From positions 10,162,180-10,226,179 of the forward strand of contig OZ017770.1 in NCBI GenBank assembly GCA_963969345.1: a DNA stretch of 64,000 nt. Direction: 5' to 3'. Shown here piece after piece: positions 22,194 to 33,259 of this stretch (its first letter is position 1; every line of letters begins with the position of its first letter). The DNA is from Turbatrix aceti. Taxonomy: Eukaryota; Nematoda; Chromadorea; Rhabditida; Panagrolaimidae. Under the pieces are notes generated by a model. The model searched no databases. It was not told where the DNA came from and worked only from the letters and a program-made list of their open reading frames with translations. The position numbers and the translations under genes were made by a program.

Positions 22194-22379
22194 CTCCGAG
22201 GCGATGGACCGACGACTTTGCGGCCTTCCAGAACGCTCCTGCTAAAGACTACGACGTGACGCAGGTAGCTACGATTGACGGCGCCCTCTTCGTGCAATCT
22301 CGATACTCATCACTGTCTCTTTAATTTTGTAATGAGTAATTATGCACGAGTAAGAGTAATAAAGTAAAGTAAAGTAAAG
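22194..22379 (+). mobile_element. LINE 3' end, copy in unit II
   Basis: It matches the insert at 14494-14679, with the same (AAAGT)n tail and flanks (left flank GGTATAAATAATT with one change). It was duplicated with the unit rather than inserted independently. Confidence 0.65.
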
Positions 22380-23223
22380 GGTATAATTAATTGCCAAATA
22401 GAAATAAAAAACTTTGGCTGTCGTCAAAGTTTTACGGCAGCCAAAGTTTTACGTGATAATGCAGTACTGGTTTTTCAAGGAGTTGACAGTCATTTTTGGA
22501 AATATTTTTTATATGTACTATTGGCTCCAAGCTTTTCAAATTGAGTAATCACGTGACTTCGCTCAGTGCTCTCTTGGCCGAGCACTGAAGCAAGCAGATT
22601 GGCTCGAATGTTTGGCTCGTACGTACTAGTATGTATAACAATTTTAGTCACCAGTTTCGTCGTTCTCAATGGCGTTTGTTTTTGTTGAAGAAGTAATAAA
22701 TACATAACTTTGTGTTTTTATATAATTGTTTCATACTACACAAAACAGCGATCAATAAGAACGTTTGTTCCTGCCAATTCGGCGGATTTGCAAACGCAAA
22801 GGGGGAACATAATAAATCTGATCTTATAATAATTTTTCTTACTTTAAATCAGTTTACATTGAACAGAGAAATAAGCTCAAATAACACTAAACAGACTTCA
22901 ATAGGATATGAGGCCACTTTTGTGAGCATACACTGGATCCGGCAGTCACAGGTCATCTGGGGTCACTGTGTAAACGTTGACAACACAATATGTATAATAT
23001 GTATACCGATCGCGTTATTTCGCTTTGAGCTCAATATTGACTTTTTTGTAACTAGCCAGTCACAGCACTTTTGCAAGTAGGGACATCCTGAACAAAGTGC
23101 AGCAGGATGCATGACACATTTGCAACGGACTTACGGCAGGCAAGAAGTCGCTTTCCTTAAGCCTTTCGACTTAAAAGCTATGTACTGTAACTTGAAGCAA
23201 TAGAAAGAAAGCATCTGCTTCCG

Positions 23224-23311
23224 TTGAAACGGTTTCCAATGATGCCATAGGATACTGATTTCAGAAACCAAGGTCAGTGTCCGTATGGCATCACTGCGAA
23301 AGCTGTTTCAA
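23224..23311 (-). repeat. Imperfect hairpin, copy 4
   Basis: This 88-nt version of the same hairpin has single-base losses in two homopolymers. Confidence 0.55.
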
Positions 23312-23780
23312 AAAATCGCTACAAAGTAGGTTATGTACCGATGCTTGCCTGTTTTACTTCACAAAAAAAGAATGGAAGCGCTTTGTCAGGAGCCAGGAAA
23401 AGGAAAATCTTGGATTAACGGACTAGGGGTATAATTGACTGCCAAATAGAAAGACTCAATGATAGAAAACAAGGCACCGTTGATACAAAAAGGCAGATAC
23501 CAAAAAAAATAGAGATACCGACTGGCTAATAGAGGAAAAAATTGCCGCACAGCAAAAAAATGATGACAAAGAAGATAAGAAGATAGGGAACGATGAGCAA
23601 GACGGACACATGCTTTTGTGCAAGAAAAAAAAGACAAACAGTTATTTATGTGAGCTATCATAGCTCGACAAAAGCGCTGCATCAAACGTATCAACCTGAA
23701 TGCATCCGGTAAAATAAAAAAGCAGGCTTCACCAGATTAACGAAAAAAGCGCAGACAGCAGAATAATTTTGAAAGAAATA

Positions 23781-24227
23781 CATAGACAACCACCTTTACT
23801 CCGAAACGACCGAGTTGACACGATCGACTGCTGCGCACAATCATGCCAAAACACACTAGTTGGGAGAACAATTCGGTTGATCGACGTTTAACATAATCGA
23901 TACAAAAAGGCATAACAAAAAGAAGATGTGAACATAACAACAATCTGTCAGACAAGTATTTATACGAGTAAAACAATAGTGATGGATAACAAATACATAT
24001 ATGTAAATAAAGAACGCCGGGTAAAACGTAAGAACAAAAATTGAGCAGCAGAAACAATCAACCAAATCCCCCCCCCCTCTCCCCTATTGACCAAAAAGCA
24101 CATGCTGTGCCTGATGCAACATAATCATCAGCAATAACCACTTGTAAAAGGCAGCAAAGACCAACGCAGAATTCGTGATACAAAGTGAGTTCAACTCTAC
24201 CAACTAGTGTGTTTTGGCATGATTGTG
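23781..24227. mobile_element. Foldback element copy b4, right arm truncated
   Basis: It has the same truncation as b2, at GATTGTG followed by GTACCCG of the next unit. Confidence 0.6.
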
Positions 24228-24505
24228 GTACCCGTTTTCGCCTTTTCACCCCATGATCGAACTTTTGATGATCGGAGCTTGAACTCACCAGCGCATGCAC
24301 GTTGTGTAAGAATCTTAACAGCTTGATAAGACGATTAGTTTTAATATTGTTATCAAAATCAGTCTTCATTCTCTGCACGCGCTGAGCGGTCGCATTCTCG
24401 TTTCGCTCTCGCGTGCAACCGCGCTGAAATCGTTCTGAACGGGAGAAGCAAGGGGAGGGTGAAGACTCCGTTCACAGAAGTCGTAGCGGACGTGAACGTA
24501 GCTAC

Positions 24506-24617
24506 ATGAGGCGTCAAAGGAAGTTCCTGCAGGTCGCCACCATCAACGCAAGGTACTTAGGCAGTGCTGCACGACTGGAAGAACTCGAACAAGCCGCTGA
24601 GTTCAAAAATATTTTTT
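24506..24617 (+). pseudogene. LINE ORF2 N-terminal fragment, copy 4
   Basis: Same as copies 2 and 3. Confidence 0.5.
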
Positions 24618-25852
24618 TAGTAAATCAATTCTATGTCTCTTGTCAAAGAGTAGTGGCCATGTTGACTTTTTTTATAACTAGCCAGTCACAGTACTTTTGC
24701 AAGTGGGGACTTCCTGCCTGTTTGATGGATGGTTGGGGGACTCACTCAGTCAGTCGTTGTCCACCCAGCCAGCCAGCTAGTCCTTTATTTTTTCCAGACA
24801 CACTGCTGCACGTTTAAACGTACTGGGGGGGTACAACAAATATTAAAAAATTCAAAACGCTTTTTTTTATATTTTGTCACTGACAGCACAATTATAAAAA
24901 AGGTTCAGTATTTAAAAAAAGACTGAACAATGAAAGCGCAGTCTCAACCTGGGAAGAAGTAATCGTACAAGCCTGAATGTTGTTCTACGATCACGTTATT
25001 CATCGACTTGGGAAAATAGATGGATAAGAGCTCCGAAATACACAGCTTGATTAACAAGAAAACGTATATTTAGTGTTGTTGATGAGAGGAGAAAAGGAGG
25101 AGGAAAAATGCCGTACAAAAAATTTCCCCAGGTCAAATTTTGTCACCGAGGGTCGCTGTGTGTCTCTGTGGGTGGCAAAGAATCGCTGGGAAATGGGAAA
25201 GGGGAGAGAGGGTTATGGAAGTGCCATACAAAAAAAGTGCCGGGGGTATACGCTTGTGCAGCAAAAAGTGGTACTTTTTAACGTCATTTAAATCCAAATA
25301 CAAGCCTTGTAATGACGACGATAATAAAATTCACAATAACGGGGGAAAAATGTATGACCAACAGAATTACTTAAAAACCGAAAACATGTCTGGATTAAAA
25401 AAAACAGACGTGAAATGGATGTTCAAGGAAAACATGAAAAGTCGAAACGTACCCCTAAATCTTTTTAGCGATAATTTATGATGGAGAAGTTTTACATAAA
25501 CCGGTAAAGCTAGATTTTCGGACCCTAAAACAGTAAACAAACTTGTAGCCTGCACTAGTGGGGGAAGTCGGTTATAGAATAGTCGGTTTTTTTTGCATAA
25601 ACCAATGGTGACAAAACAGCAATAAAAAGAGACAAAAAACATATGCATGTAGGTGAATATCTGTTTTGAATGATTCATTCAAAAAAGTCCATTATTTTTA
25701 TTTTTAATTTTGAAGAACAAATTAATTTACAGTGACACAGTTTGCCATTTAAAATTCTTTTCAATGTATGTACTTTTTTAAAAAATAAATGACAATTTTA
25801 ATAAAATTTTTGCGTTTGCGCTCCCTGTGTTACACAGAGAGCGCAAACGCAA

Positions 25853-28444
25853 GTGTTGTCGGGTTACCCGACCCGAACCAGACCCGAAAATCCCGGGTTT
25901 CGAGTCGGGTTACCCGAATTTTTCGGGTTCAGGTTCGGGTTCGGGTCGGGTAACCCGAATTTTTCGGGTTCGGGTTCGGGTCGGGTAACCCAAAAATTTC
26001 GGGTTCGGTTTCGGGTTCGGGTCGGGTTTTCCAAATTTCGGGTTTCAGAACCCGACAATAAAAGTCAAAATGAGAAAAAAAGTTGAAAAAAACCGTTAAA
26101 CATGTGTTGCCGGGGCTCCCGGCTAGCTCGCGCCTCCTCGTAGATCCCGGACACTTCGTAGTAGACAATAGTTTATCAGTAGAATCTCTCGTACAACAAC
26201 CGTGAACAATTAGACGTAAACGATGACTCGATGACGACGACCGCTGCGTGTCCCCAACCGGGACGAGCGCGTGCCACGCGCGACCTGCCTGCTGCTACTC
26301 CCGCCGACCAGAATCATGACTCGGCGTCATCAGTCGCTGCCGATCTGCCTGTCTTGCCGGCGCACGCTTCTCTCGTGGCCGCACACGTTCTCTGCCTCGC
26401 GCGCATGGCTCGCTCGCCAGTCCCCGGGAAAATGGTCGCCCAGTCCCGGCACCAATCCTTCCCCCAGCTGACAGTCACCGCCAGATCCCACAGGATACTG
26501 CGGCATGCGTCAGCTCAACTGAGCTAGCCGGGACTGCGTCTGCAGCCATCTTCTGCCGCTTTCCGATGTCTTGACTTCCTTTGATTCTCATCTGAGCGGT
26601 GTCATCGTCACTGCCGCTTCATTCTCGTAGTTTCCTTCACTCAGCTGAGTAGATCTCGTGCCGCTTTCTTCTTTCGTTGCTGGCTTCTGCGAAACCACCT
26701 GGCCTCCCATGGGTACCACTCTGAGTTGCCGGCCCCTGTGCGACGTCATCACGTGGTGTGGCCCCTTCTAGCTCTCCGGCGGAAGCTCTGCTCTTCCGCT
26801 GGACACGTTCTTTGGCTCCATCGAGATCCATCCATTCACTTGCTCAGCCAGACCATTTCGTTGTCTCCAACCGACTAGCCACCTGGCTGTTATCTTTCGA
26901 GGGTTCTCCGTCTTTCCTGGTCGCCGGCCCCTGCTGCCGGTGCTCGTCTGACGTTCTCCTGACCGCTTCTGGCTCACCTGACCCTCGGCTACGCCTCTCT
27001 GCTTTCTTCGGATCAGCCGGCCTGTCCTGCCGGTTGCGACGATATCCACTGTTGGCTCAAACCTGGCACATGTGCACCTGGCCAGATTCTTTTGCCGCTC
27101 TGCTGGATGCTTCACTCTGCTGCGTCACCTTCTCATCCAGGGTCGCCGAACGTCCTCGATGCTGGCTTGCATCGCATCACCGGTACTCGACTGCCCCTCG
27201 CCAAGTACCGTGAGATTCCATCCATGTCCTCCGCAGCTGAGGACAACCTGCGGCCAGCTCTCTGCTTCCTGCGGCAATGCGTGACCGCTACCTGCCATTC
27301 TGGGGGTTTTCCTGCCTCCCAAGCTGCACTTCTGCACTCATGGCTTCTCTGGACGGCCACACCTGTGGCACGCTGACACTCTTCTCGCTGAAGCTCGGTG
27401 CCACCCCTGGGCCCATCGATTCTTTCTTGCAGCTCAACTGAACTCATGCTGCCTCGTGTCGTATCTGTCTTCTGTCTACTGGCCAACTGGCATGGCCATT
27501 TCGTCGCCGCAAAATCAAGACATGGCACGTCACGTTAGCCATTCTTGATTGATTCTGGTCAAGGGCGAAGCCAACTGGCCGTCCCGTCTTCTGTCGTCTT
27601 GATTCCACACACAGCCGCCGCTTGCTTGTGTGTCTGTCGCTTTGCAGGTCGCCGTGCGCTGTCGCCATCGATCAATCATCAGCCGCGTAGTCTCATCGTT
27701 GGCGTAGTCGATTTGCAGTCGTAGTCTCTCCTCGGCGTAGTTCGAATAGCTTCTCGTCACCATTTGCTGCCGGGGCTCCCGGCTAGCTCGCGCTTCCTCG
27801 TAGATCCCGGACACTTCGTAGTAGACAATAGTTTATCAGTAGAATCTCTCGTACAACAACCGTGAACAATTTATACATAGGACGATGACTCGATGACGAC
27901 GACCGCTGCGTGTCCCCAACCGGGACGAGCGCGTGCCACGCGCGACCTGCCTGCTGCTACTCCCGCCGACCAGAATGATGACTCGGCGTCATCAGTCGCT
28001 GCCGATCTGCCTGTCTTGCCGGCGCACGCTTCTCTCGTGGCCGCACACGTTCTCTGCCTCGCGCGCATGGCTCGCTCGCCAGTCCCCGGGAGAATGGTCG
28101 CCCAGTCCCGGCACCAACATGTCAAAAATTTGCTTCTGAAGACGCAATATTTATTATATTAGCCTCCACAATGCAAAAATTTAAGTACAATTAAATAAAT
28201 TTACCGATTTTATGAAAAAAAATTCGGGTTTCGGGTCGGGTTCTTCAGCTAACCCGCCCAAAACCCGAAAATTTCGGGTTTCGGGTCGGGTAACCCGAAA
28301 TTATCGGGTTCGGGTACGGGTTCGGGTCGGGTAACCCGAAATTTTCGGGTTCGCGTTCGGGTTCGGGTCGGGTTACCCGAAAATTTCGGGTTCGGTTTCG
28401 GGTTCGGGTCGGGTTACCCGAAAAATTTCCGAACCCGACAACAC
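25853..28444. mobile_element. CGGGTT-rich MITE, copy 3, split by an LTR element
   Basis: The left part (25853-26104) and right part (28117-28444) match copy 2. The junction falls within AAACATGTCAAAAA of the AT-rich core. A short internal deletion of CGGGTT units occurs at the left end. Confidence 0.7.
26105..28116 (+). mobile_element. Non-autonomous LTR retrotransposon, TRIM/LARD type
   Basis: The LTRs at 26105-26454 (350 bp) and 27765-28116 (352 bp) are nearly identical, begin TG and end CA (TGTTGCCGGGG...GGCACCA), and are flanked by the 5-bp duplication ACATG (26100-26104, 28117-28121). The 1.3-kb interior is GC-rich. It shows no gag or pol motifs and no long frame resembling a protein, so it must rely on a partner for movement. 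The palindromes AGCTCAACTGAGCT and ACTCAGCTGAGT recur in the interior. No clear tRNA primer site follows the 5' LTR. Confidence 0.85.
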
Positions 28445-28595
28445 AGGCTGTGTAATGGCAAAAATGGACCAGAAATACATAGTAGAACAAAGTCTGCTCT
28501 CAAATGCAGGCAAGAAGTCGCTTTTCGTAAGCCTTTCGACTTAAAAGCTATGTACTGTAACTTGAAGCAAATAGAAAGAAAAGAATCTGTTTCCG

Positions 28596-28684
28596 TTGAA
28601 ACGGTTTTTCAATGATGCCATAGGATACTGATTTCAGAAACCAAGGTCAGTGTCCGTATGGCATCACTGCGAAAGCTGTTTCAA
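28596..28684 (-). repeat. 89-nt imperfect hairpin, copy 5
   Basis: Same hairpin and context as copy 3. Confidence 0.6.
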
Positions 28685-29153
28685 AAAAATCGCTACAAAG
28701 TAGGTATGTACCGATGCTTGCCTGTTTTACTTCACAAAAGAAGAATGGAAGCGCTGTGTCAGGAGCCAGGAAAAGGAAAATCTTGGATTAACGGACTAGG
28801 GGTATAATTGACTGCCAAATAGAAAGACTCAATGATAGAAAACAAGGCACCGTTGATACAAAAAGGCAGATACCAAAAAAAATAGAGATACCGACTGGCT
28901 AATAGAGGAAAAAATTGCCGCACAGCAAAAAAATGATGACAAAGAAGATAAGAAGATAGGGAACGATGAGCAAGACGGACACATGCTTTTGTGCAAGAAA
29001 AAAAAGACAAACAGTTATTTATGTGAGCTATCATAGCTCGACAAAAGCGCTGCATCAAACGTATCAACCTGAATGCATCCGGTAAAATAAAAAAGCAGGC
29101 TTCACCAGATTAACGAAAAAAGCGCAGACAGCAGAATAATTTTGAAAGAAATA

Positions 29154-29655
29154 CATAGACAACCACCTTTACTCCGAAACGACCGAGTTGACACGATCGA
29201 CTGCTGCGCACAATCATGCCAAAACACACTAGTTGGGAGAACAATTCGGTTGATCAACGTTTAACATAATCGATACAAAAAGGCATAACAAAAAGAAGAT
29301 GTGAACATAACAATAATCTGTCAGACAAGTATTTATACGAGTAAAACAATAGTGATGGATAACAAATACATATATGTAAATAAAGAACGCCGGGTAAAAC
29401 GTAAGAACAAAAATTGAGCAGCAGAAACAATCAACCAAATCCCCCCCCCCTCTCCCCTATTGACCAAAAAACACATGCTGTGCCTGATGCAACATAATCA
29501 TCAGCAATAACCACTTGTAAAAGGCAGCAAAGACCAACGCAGAATTCGTGATACAAAGTGAGTTCAACTCTACCAACTAGTGTGTTTTGGCATGATTGTG
29601 CGCAGCAGTCGATCGTGTCAACTCGGTCGTTTCGGAGTAAAGGTGGTTGTCTATG
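29154..29655. mobile_element. Foldback element copy b5, complete
   Basis: Both arms are present; it is nearly identical to b3. Confidence 0.65.
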
Positions 29656-30555
29656 TGTATCTATGTATGTATGTATGTTTTTTTGATGATCAGAGCTTAA
29701 ACTCGCCAGCGCATGCGCGTTGTGTAAGAATTTTAACAGCTTGATAAGAGGATTAGTTTTAATATTGTTATAAAAATATTTTTTTAGTAAATCAAGTCTA
29801 CGTCCGTCGCAACGAGCCATGTCTGAGAAAAAATATTAATTTTGAGCAACATTACAAGTTTAAAAAAAATTGTTATCAGCTATTTGTGCTTTTGTGTACG
29901 TGTAGATACCCAGCAGACGAAATATTTAGGCAAAGAGATTTTTCATAAGGTGTGTTTTGCTAATGTTTAGATGTCAGCGTAAGTGAAAAGAACTGGCAAA
30001 CTCAATACAAACGTGTTTAGTCTAGTGGCTATCGATCACGCAAAAGAAAAATCAAAAACACGCATGCGCATGCGCATGCATAAAAAACAACATTATGATG
30101 CATTACTCTGAAATTTGGGTTGTTTCTGAATTTTAAAATTTACACAGAAAGCAAGCCAGTTATCCGAGTCAAACAACATTGCCGTTTTCTTTACAGAAAA
30201 TTAAAAGAGTTATCTGTATACCAAAGGGACATGGCATAGCATAAAAATTTTCTCAGGTCAAATATTTTGTCGTACCGTGGGTCGCTGTGAGTTGCTGGGG
30301 GTGGCATTGGGTCGCACACAAACAGAAAATATCTTTTGATAAAAATGCAAATAAAAACACAATTTAAAAAAAGACATTTCTGTAATTCCATCTTAATAGT
30401 TTGCTTCAGGGGTATCAACAAATCAAATTCTTGTCGGTCCGGTGCGGCCCGATTGACACACTTGGCGAAAATGCCGTTTATACCCCCCTCCCCCCGTCGA
30501 CCAGAAATGCCCCCTTACTAAGAATAACAAAACGTAATAAAATAGTGACGAAAAA

Positions 30556-30956
30556 TGTTACTCTACTTCAGCCTGCTAAATCAAACGTAACATTATAACG
30601 AAAAAAAGTGTTACTCTACTTCAGCCTGCTAAATCAAACGTAACATTATAGCGAAAAAAAGTGCTACTCTACTTCAGCCTGCTAAATCAAACGTAACATT
30701 ATAGCAAAAAAAAGTGTTACTCTACTTCAGCCTGCTAAATCAAACGTAACATTATAGCGAAAAAAAGTGTTACTCTACTTCAGCCTGCTAAATCAAACGT
30801 AACATTATAGCGAAAAAAAGTGTTACTCTACTTCAGTCTGCTAAATCAAACGTAACATTATAGCGAAAAAAAGTGTTACTCTACTTCAGCCTGCTAAATC
30901 AAACGTAACATTATAGCGAAAAAAAGTGTTATTTTAGTTTCGACAAAAAGTGTTAC
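30556..30956 (+). repeat. 53-bp satellite array, copy 3 (about 7 monomers)
   Basis: This short array decays at its right end into GTTATTTTAGTTTCGACAAAAAGTGTTACTC-like degenerate sequence, which marks the edge of the repeat complex. Confidence 0.9.
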
Positions 30957-31179
30957 TCTGATTTTTACGCAAAAAAAATTACGGAAAATTATATCTGGAA
31001 GGATTTATTTATAAATGAATTTTTCTTTGTACTACGTTTAATTTTTATAATGCAACATAACATGATATGCCTGTCCCACAATATCAAAACAAACGCGCCC
31101 GAACAATCGTCGTCAAAAATTACGAATATCGATAAACAAAGATAATCAGACAAGTCAAAAATCTGCGCCAAATACAGCG

Positions 31180-31490
31180 CTCGACAACTACACGAAAAAA
31201 TGCATCAGCTGTACGCAGCAGTAACTCGGTCGGCTGATTTTTTGTGTATGTTTTTCTATTGAAGGCGCTGCGTTGAGTGCTCCAATCGTCAAAGTGCTCC
31301 GAACGGGTGTAGTCTGGTTCGCCATCGTCTCGAACTGCTCGATACGCTTCTCGTGTCACTTGCAGGATATCGGCTTCGGTGACAGTGCGGGACTTGCAAG
31401 CCGGGTGATGGTCCATGGATGGCTCGAAGAGACCATAAGCATGGTACACCTTTCCACTGCCAATTGACCCCGCAGATGTTTTGTTCAAAT
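31180..31490 (-). other. Possible coding fragment, unrecognised
   Basis: The minus-strand frame is open from about 31490. Its stretch DHHPACKSRTVTEADILQVT and the following EAYRAVRDDGEPDYTRSE have protein-like composition, and frame use is better than in the neighbouring AT-rich DNA. It ends in low-complexity sequence. No domain, start or splice partner can be assigned. It may be a piece of a transposon ORF or of a host exon. Confidence 0.3.
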
Positions 31491-31729
31491 GACGACATCT
31501 AAAAATTATTTCTCTCTTTAAAATGTTTTATCTAACCTCGATAATAGATTTTTTGATAAAGTTAAAGCAGCATCATTAGGAAAAAAATTACTTTTGAATT
31601 TTACAGGGTAGTTGACGTCCGTGGTTATGATTCAGGCAATAGGGCCTCCAATAACAAGATTATGCACAATAACAAGAGAAAGGGCTGCGCGGTTACCTGC
31701 GGCACTTTGCAAAAATTGAGCTTGTGTTT

Positions 31730-31875
31730 GGTACTGGGACTGGTTGACCATTCTCTCAGGGACTGGTGAGCGAGCCATGAACGCGAGACAGAGAACGTGA
31801 GTGGTACCGGGACTGGTTAACCATTCTCTCAGGGACTGGTGAGCGAGCCATGAACGCGAGGCAGAGAACGCGTGC
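31730..31875 (-). repeat. Tandem pair of LTR-end fragments
   Basis: Two adjacent copies of about 72 bp match the reverse complement of the last part of the TRIM LTR (GGGACTGGTTGACCATTCTC). The remaining sequence from 31500 to 32170 is non-coding, with no other feature seen. Confidence 0.6.
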
Positions 31876-32590
31876 ACTACGGCGAGCTTTGATAAAAATC
31901 CCATTTTGTCTTGCCGGTGTACTGCTAAATCAAATAAAGTATTCGGATGCTGATTCGGGGGTTCAATTTTTTTCACAAGAAGACATGTTCCTCGATCATG
32001 TTCGTCGCAGGTAGAATTTTATGTTAGCTTCTGGGTGCGCGATCACTAGAAAAAGAGCTGCGCGTGAACCCGCGGGCTTTTTCAAAAAAATTGAGCGTGT
32101 GTTAGAGCTTGTGATTAGCAGGCAAGAGACGCAACGCGGAAACCCCGTAAATCCAAGGTTACCTAATATCTACACTGAAAAAAATATCGTCAGTTTTTTC
32201 TGACGAATTCGTCAGTTTTTTGGTGCTGTGCACAGACGTCAGTTGAACTGACGAATGCATCGTTAGAAAAAACTGACGAATTCGTCAGAAAAAAATGACG
32301 ATCGTGTTTTTCTCCCGCTTTTTCGCCCCCCTGCTTTTTGCCGTTCGCCTCACCCTTTTGTGCCCTCCGTGTCCTATATACACAGTTTACATAACAATTT
32401 ATCACAATCAAACAAAAAATCAACGACTTATCACAATAAAAAGATCTGTGGTGGCAGTTGTCGTCTGTGGTGGCGATGTTGCTTGTTCGTGCCTGGCGTG
32501 TAGTCCGTCGCAGAAGTAGACCAGAAACCGTATCAGCCATTGTTGAGTCATCGTTTGAAGATCATCATGTCGTCGTCGTCAACGTCGATT

Positions 32591-33072
32591 TCACCGCTGC
32601 CCCTTGATCGTTGATGAAGCCGATTGGGCCTAAAAATCAAGAAAGTTAACTCGGATTTCAATTTTTTTCCAAAAACTTACATTTTGCATGCAGGCAAGGA
32701 TGTCTGAAGGCTGTGTGAAGTAATCTGAAAGCTTGAAGGACTTACTGAATACAAAATAAAACCCCAGCCATTTTTTATCAAAAAATTTGATGCCAACTGC
32801 CTTTCAATCATTTTTCACCTTTTTTTGCAATTGTGAAGCCAAATCTTGGCAACCCAGCTGTCGCAGCGCAATCCTACCTAACAAATTGCAGAACTCTCAT
32901 GGCACAATCGCATAAAAGGGAAAAAAATGATTGAAACTTGGTTGGTATACAAAAAATAGTGAAACTGCCCCAAAACTTGGAAAAATTCAAAAACCTACGT
33001 CGGTGGAGGAAGGTTCGCTCGGATAAGGGTGCCGGTAGGTTGTACATGCTTGGAGGGTGTCGCCGGATGAGT
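32591..33072 (-). CDS. Last three exons of an unrecognised gene
   Basis: On the minus strand the exons 33072-32999, 32744-32681 and 32629-32591 are bounded by TTTCAG or TTTTAG acceptors and GTAGGT or GTAAGT donors. They keep one open frame through both introns (240+ and about 50 nt) to a TGA. The joined segments read HPATPSKHVQPTGTLIRANL, then KSFKLSDYFTQPSDILACMQ, then AQSASSTIKGQR. Phase continuity through two introns supports a real or recently functional gene. The 5' exons are not found upstream, where AT-rich repeat begins. No domain is recognised. Confidence 0.4.
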
Positions 33073-33259
33073 CTGAAACAAAACCAAAACAATTCACGCT
33101 AAAAAACAACAATTACAACACGAACGCGAAAAAAAGAACATAGACAAAAAAAGAACAAAGTTGGGCTGATCAAGCCGAGCGCTGCGACGCAACATTCGTG
33201 TTGAGACTCCTCAACAACGGAAAAGTCGCAGAACGCGCATCTTGTAAAATTAATTGGAC

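Larger units (their letters stand above)
16529..24227 (+). repeat. Composite tandem unit II
   Basis: It has the same order as unit I but is longer, because a CGGGTT MITE lies at 18.19-18.78 kb and the satellite array is larger. The sequence at 17.8-18.15 kb, absent from unit I, appears again in unit III. No gene is supported in its spacers. Confidence 0.8.
24228..30956 (+). repeat. Composite tandem unit III, incomplete
   Basis: It has the same order as unit II, but its CGGGTT MITE is split by an LTR element and it ends inside a short 53-bp array. The LINE 3' end and second foldback copy that follow the array in units I and II are missing. Confidence 0.75.

Noticed and set aside
26231..28162. 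Several 60-150-codon frames in the GC-rich LTR element
   Set aside because: Overlapping frames on both strands come from GC-rich DNA low in stops. None shows gag, protease, RT or integrase motifs.
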